Shown here: positions 7,001-8,470 of the stretch, piece by piece
Position numbering within the stretch: the stretch's first letter is position 1
Layout: every line of letters begins with the position of its first letter
DNA from: Pseudomonadota bacterium
GTDB lineage: Bacteria > Pseudomonadota > Gammaproteobacteria > Steroidobacterales > Steroidobacteraceae
NCBI GenBank assembly: GCA_003242275.1
Contig: QGUX01000153.1
Span: 1-8,470, forward strand
DNA: 8,470 nt
Direction of reading: 5' to 3'
Position numbers and translations under genes: made by a program
The notes under the pieces: generated by a model
The model's database searches: none
What the model saw: the letters and a program-made list of their open reading frames with translations, nothing else
What the model was told of the DNA's origin: nothing

Positions 7001-7227
7001 CGCTGGTGCTCGCGCATGGCGCCGGCGCCGAGGTGCGGCAGGCCATGGGCGCGGCGGTGTTCGCCGGCATGATCGGCGTCACCTTCGCCGGCCTGTTCCT
7101 CACGCCCGTGTTCTACCTGCTGGTGCAGGGGCGGCGCGCCCGCCGCGGCGCGCCCTCGCCCGATGCCGCGCGGCACGCGCCGGCGCTGGGCGGCCCCGCC
7201 CCCGTCCTGGAGACCAGCCATGGCTGA
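4018..7227 (+). CDS. mexF: RND multidrug efflux pump, HAE1 family, MexF/OqxB-like
   Basis: A full-length 1069-residue inner-membrane proton/drug antiporter, assembled as a trimer. The start MNISKFFIERPVFSAVLS and the block LPVSEYPEVVPPSIVV are characteristic of the MexF branch. Twelve membrane helices are recognisable: TM1 at about 11-29, TM2-TM6 at 343-498, TM7 at 545-563, TM8-TM12 at 878-1036. Two large periplasmic porter/docking loops lie between (30-342 and 564-877). The proton relay is intact: D409 and D410 in TM4 (GIVVDDAIVV), K947 in TM10 (LASKNAIL), and R978 and T985 in TM11 (RLRPILMTS), matching AcrB D407, D408, K940, R971 and T978. The switch-loop region is at about 615-630 (FAGMSPNNYNT). 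A 30-residue Arg/Ala/Pro-rich cytoplasmic tail ends the protein. MexF relatives export chloramphenicol, quinolones and trimethoprim; substrates here are inferred. The end overlaps the next gene by 8 nt. Confidence 0.96.
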   Translation: MNISKFFIERPVFSAVLSGFILIAGLLSLLRLPVSEYPEVVPPSIVVTASYPGANPQVISETVAAPLEQAIVGVEDMLYLSSQATLDGNLQLTITFRIGTDIDRAQVQVQNRVSSALPRLPEEVRALGVSTTKTSPDLMMAVNLVSTDPGHDALYLRNYALLHVKDELARLPGMGSVEVFGSGDYAMRVWLDPEKLAVRGLTTSDVMEAIREQNLQVAAGQIGAPPSPGSDFQIALDTMGRLSTEEQFRDIVIKTGPYGEVLRLGDVARVEMGASTYALRGFVDRDETVTIPIFQAPGSNALELAGLVRETMDRLADQFPPGMSYRIIYDPTVFVRQSIDSVVKTLLEAVALVVLVVILFLQTWRASIIPLAAVPVSVIGTFAVLHAFGFSINTLSLFGLVLAIGIVVDDAIVVVENVERHITGGLTPIEATKKAMSEVSRPIIAITLVLCAVFVPVAFVDGLTGQFYRQFALTIAISTVISAFNSLTLSPALAALLLKPHGAKPDRLSALIERVFGGFFRRFNRGFEKAGNLYQQAVGITVRRLGIATVVYFGLVGLTALGLNKVPEGFIPAQDKLYLVSVIQLPPGSSIDRTEEVVRRVADIGLEEPGIEGALQFAGMSPNNYNTAANSGLVFFALKPFSDREDPQHSANAITARLNARVAGIQEAYVGVFPPPPVQGLGSMGGFKLNVEDRASHGPEALYQAVQEVIARAYQEPALAGVYSTYQVNVPQIRVEVDRVKVKQQDVRITDVFQTLQAYLGSAYVNDFNRFGRTWRVMVQADAPFRNDIDDILELKTRNARGEMVPLGSMVKLERSFGPDFVERFNAYRSADITGNAAPGYSSGEAQRAIARILEETLPPGMSYEWTELAYQQQTASGTALLVFPLCVLFVFLVLAAQYESLTLPLAIILIVPVALLAGVAGVFLQGGDSNVFTQVGFLVLVALASKNAILIVEFARHLQEDAGLPATRAVLEAARLRLRPILMTSIAFIMGVVPLVLAHGAGAEVRQAMGAAVFAGMIGVTFAGLFLTPVFYLLVQGRRARRGAPSPDAARHAPALGGPAPVLETSHG

Positions 7228-8467
7228 CCGCAACCGACCCCTGACCACCGCGTCCGCGCCGCTGCTGCTGGCCGCCCTGCTGGCCGGCTGCGCGGTGGGA
7301 CCGGATTACCGTGAACCCGGGCTGGCGCTGCCGGCGCAGTTCGCCGGCGCCGAAGCGCCGCGCTACGGCAGCGAGGAGGCCGACCTTGCCGCATTCTGGA
7401 CCGTGTTCGACGACGCGACGCTCTCGCGCCTGGTACAGGAATCGCTCCTCGCCAACCACGACCTGCGCATCGCGCTGGCGCGGCTCAACGAGGCGCGCGC
7501 CCTGCGTGGCCAGGCGCGACTGGACCTCGGGCCCACCATCACGGCCGGTGGCGGTTACACCGACCAGCGACTTGCGGCTGACTCCGCCATCGGCGGGGTC
7601 CGTGACGTCGAGGGCTACGACGCCGGCTTCGACGCGCTCTGGGAGCTGGACTTCTTCGGCCGCAACCGCCGCGCACTCCAGGCGGCCGACGCCGAACTCG
7701 GCGCCGCCCAGGCGGCCCTGTTCGACACGCAGGTTTCGGTGGCCGCGGAACTGACGCGCAGCTACTTCGAGCTGCGCGGCAACCAGCAGCGGCTGCTGGT
7801 GGCACAGCGCAATGTCGCCAACCAGGCCGAGACGCTGGAGCTGACCCGCGCGCGGCTGGAGGCCGGCACCGGCACCGAGCTGGACACCTCGCGCGCGCAG
7901 GCGCAGCTCGCCGCCACGCGCGCGCTGATCCCGCCGCTGGAGGCGGCGATCGCGCGCGCCATCCACCGCATCAGCGTGCTCACCGGCCGCGCGCCCGCCG
8001 AGCTGACGGCGGAGCTGGCGCCGGCCCGCGACCTGCCCGCCGTCCCCGAGTTCACGCCGGTGGCCGACCCCGCCGTGCTGCTGCGCCGGCGGCCCGACAT
8101 CCGCGTCTCCGAGCGCCGCCTCGCCGCCGCCACCGCGCGCATCGGCGTGGCCGTGGCCGACCTGTTCCCGCGCGTCACCTTCACCGGCAGCCTGGGCTAT
8201 GCCGCCGCCGACATCGACGCGCTGGGCGAGTCCGGCAGCGGCACCCACCTGATCGCGCCCGGCATCTCCTGGGCGGCCTTCGACCTCGGCCGCGTGCGCG
8301 CCCGCATCGCCGCCGCCCGCGCCCGCGGCGAGGCCGCGCTGGCCGAGTACGAGCAGCCCGGGCTGCGCGCGCTGCAGGGGGCCGGGGGGGGCGGGGCCCC
8401 CCCCCCCCGCCCCCCGGGCCCGGTCTCTTTTACAAATCCCCGACCCCACAACACCGACTCACACTAG
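7220..8467 (+). CDS. Outer-membrane efflux lipoprotein, NodT family (OprM/OprN-like), 3' end lost
   Basis: The outer-membrane channel of the same efflux system. It starts at ATG 7220 with TGGAG 7 nt upstream, overlapping the pump gene by 8 nt. A lipoprotein signal runs to the lipobox LAGC with C24 lipidated, followed by CAVGPDYREP, standard for the NodT family. The first repeat includes FWTVFDDATLSRLVQESLLANHDLR (split as FWTVFDDATLSRLVQ and SLLANHDLRIALARLNEAR, about 59-93) and WELDFFGRNRRAL (141-153). The second has LLRRRPDIRVSERRLAAA (287-304) and FPRVTFTGSLG (316-326). The reading is believable to about residue 378 (AEYEQ); the last ~35 codons and the stop at 8465 come from low-quality sequence and adapter. 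Family members are about 460-490 residues, so the final helices of the second repeat are missing from the data, not deleted from the genome. Confidence 0.9.
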   Translation: MADRNRPLTTASAPLLLAALLAGCAVGPDYREPGLALPAQFAGAEAPRYGSEEADLAAFWTVFDDATLSRLVQESLLANHDLRIALARLNEARALRGQARLDLGPTITAGGGYTDQRLAADSAIGGVRDVEGYDAGFDALWELDFFGRNRRALQAADAELGAAQAALFDTQVSVAAELTRSYFELRGNQQRLLVAQRNVANQAETLELTRARLEAGTGTELDTSRAQAQLAATRALIPPLEAAIARAIHRISVLTGRAPAELTAELAPARDLPAVPEFTPVADPAVLLRRRPDIRVSERRLAAATARIGVAVADLFPRVTFTGSLGYAAADIDALGESGSGTHLIAPGISWAAFDLGRVRARIAAARARGEAALAEYEQPGLRALQGAGGGGAPPPRPPGPVSFTNPRPHNTDSH

Positions 8468-8470
8468 GAT
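8375..8470. other. Contig-end artefact: degraded reads plus Nextera (Tn5) adapter
   Basis: From about 8375 the sequence turns into G runs and then C runs, including 12 consecutive C at 8397-8408. Codons where the family expects GAG read GGG. Positions 8421-8439 match 15 of 19 bases of the Tn5 mosaic end (CTGTCTCTTATACACATCT). Positions 8440-8454 match 12 of 15 of the Nextera read-2 adapter that follows it (CCGAGCCCACGAGAC). The 16 bases after that would be the index and flow-cell end, but I cannot read them reliably. The region should be treated as non-genomic. Confidence 0.85.

Noticed and set aside
3796..7248. A 1150-codon open frame on the - strand opposite the pump gene
   Set aside because: It is a shadow of the GC-rich codon use of the RND gene. 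Its product is a low-complexity His/Arg/Gln/Ala/Gly-rich string with no family resemblance, while the + strand protein is clearly a full MexF-type pump.
8384..8420. G/C homopolymer block as a real repeat or Gly/Pro-rich protein tail
   Set aside because: It directly precedes adapter sequence and replaces conserved coding sequence, so it is better explained as failing base calls.
7100..8449. A 449-codon open frame on the - strand opposite the channel gene
   Set aside because: Shadow of the + strand outer-membrane factor; it begins inside the damaged contig end and has no recognisable domain.
1..8470. tRNA, rRNA, CRISPR array, insertion sequence or attachment site
   Set aside because: No cloverleaf-like or rRNA sequence, regularly spaced repeats, transposase motifs or terminal inverted repeats were seen on either strand.

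Overview
The window looks like one assembled contig from a high-GC Gram-negative bacterium. GC is roughly 70% by eye, every gene lies on the + strand, spacing is tight, and stop/start overlaps (ATGA type) are used. A three-part RND efflux operon with lipoprotein adaptor and lipoprotein outer-membrane channel, plus a YmdB-type macrodomain, points to a proteobacterium. A gammaproteobacterium is my best guess, but there is no rRNA or other marker to settle it.

Left part (1-2575): the C-terminal part of an SBF-like (bile acid:sodium symporter superfamily, YfeH-like) membrane transporter, cut by the left edge. It overlaps by 4 nt an HD-domain metalloprotein that keeps all six positions expected of a dinuclear-iron HD site. 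After a 105-bp gap holding a strong inverted repeat and a small hairpin over the ribosome binding site come a RimJ/RimL-type GNAT acetyltransferase and, 4 bp later, a YmdB-like O-acetyl-ADP-ribose deacetylase macrodomain.

Middle (2576-2797): a 222-bp non-coding region with several GC-rich hairpins, one of them a plausible terminator, and a 16-bp imperfect dyad just upstream of the next gene that could be an operator.

Right part (2798-8470): a tripartite efflux operon of MexE-MexF-OprN / OqxAB type. It encodes a lipoprotein periplasmic adaptor (4-nt overlap), an HAE1 RND proton-driven pump (8-nt overlap) and a NodT-family outer-membrane factor. Together they would span the inner membrane, periplasm and outer membrane and expel amphiphilic drugs such as chloramphenicol and quinolones. 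No regulator is present in the window.

The right end is not biological. After about 8375 the sequence decays into G and C runs, and 8421-8454 matches 27 of 34 bases of the Illumina Nextera (Tn5 mosaic-end) adapter. The apparent stop of the outer-membrane gene at 8465-8467 is therefore an artefact; its true C-terminus is missing. I found no convincing undescribed system. The most interesting biology is the transporter/HD-metalloenzyme pair and the GNAT/macrodomain pair.
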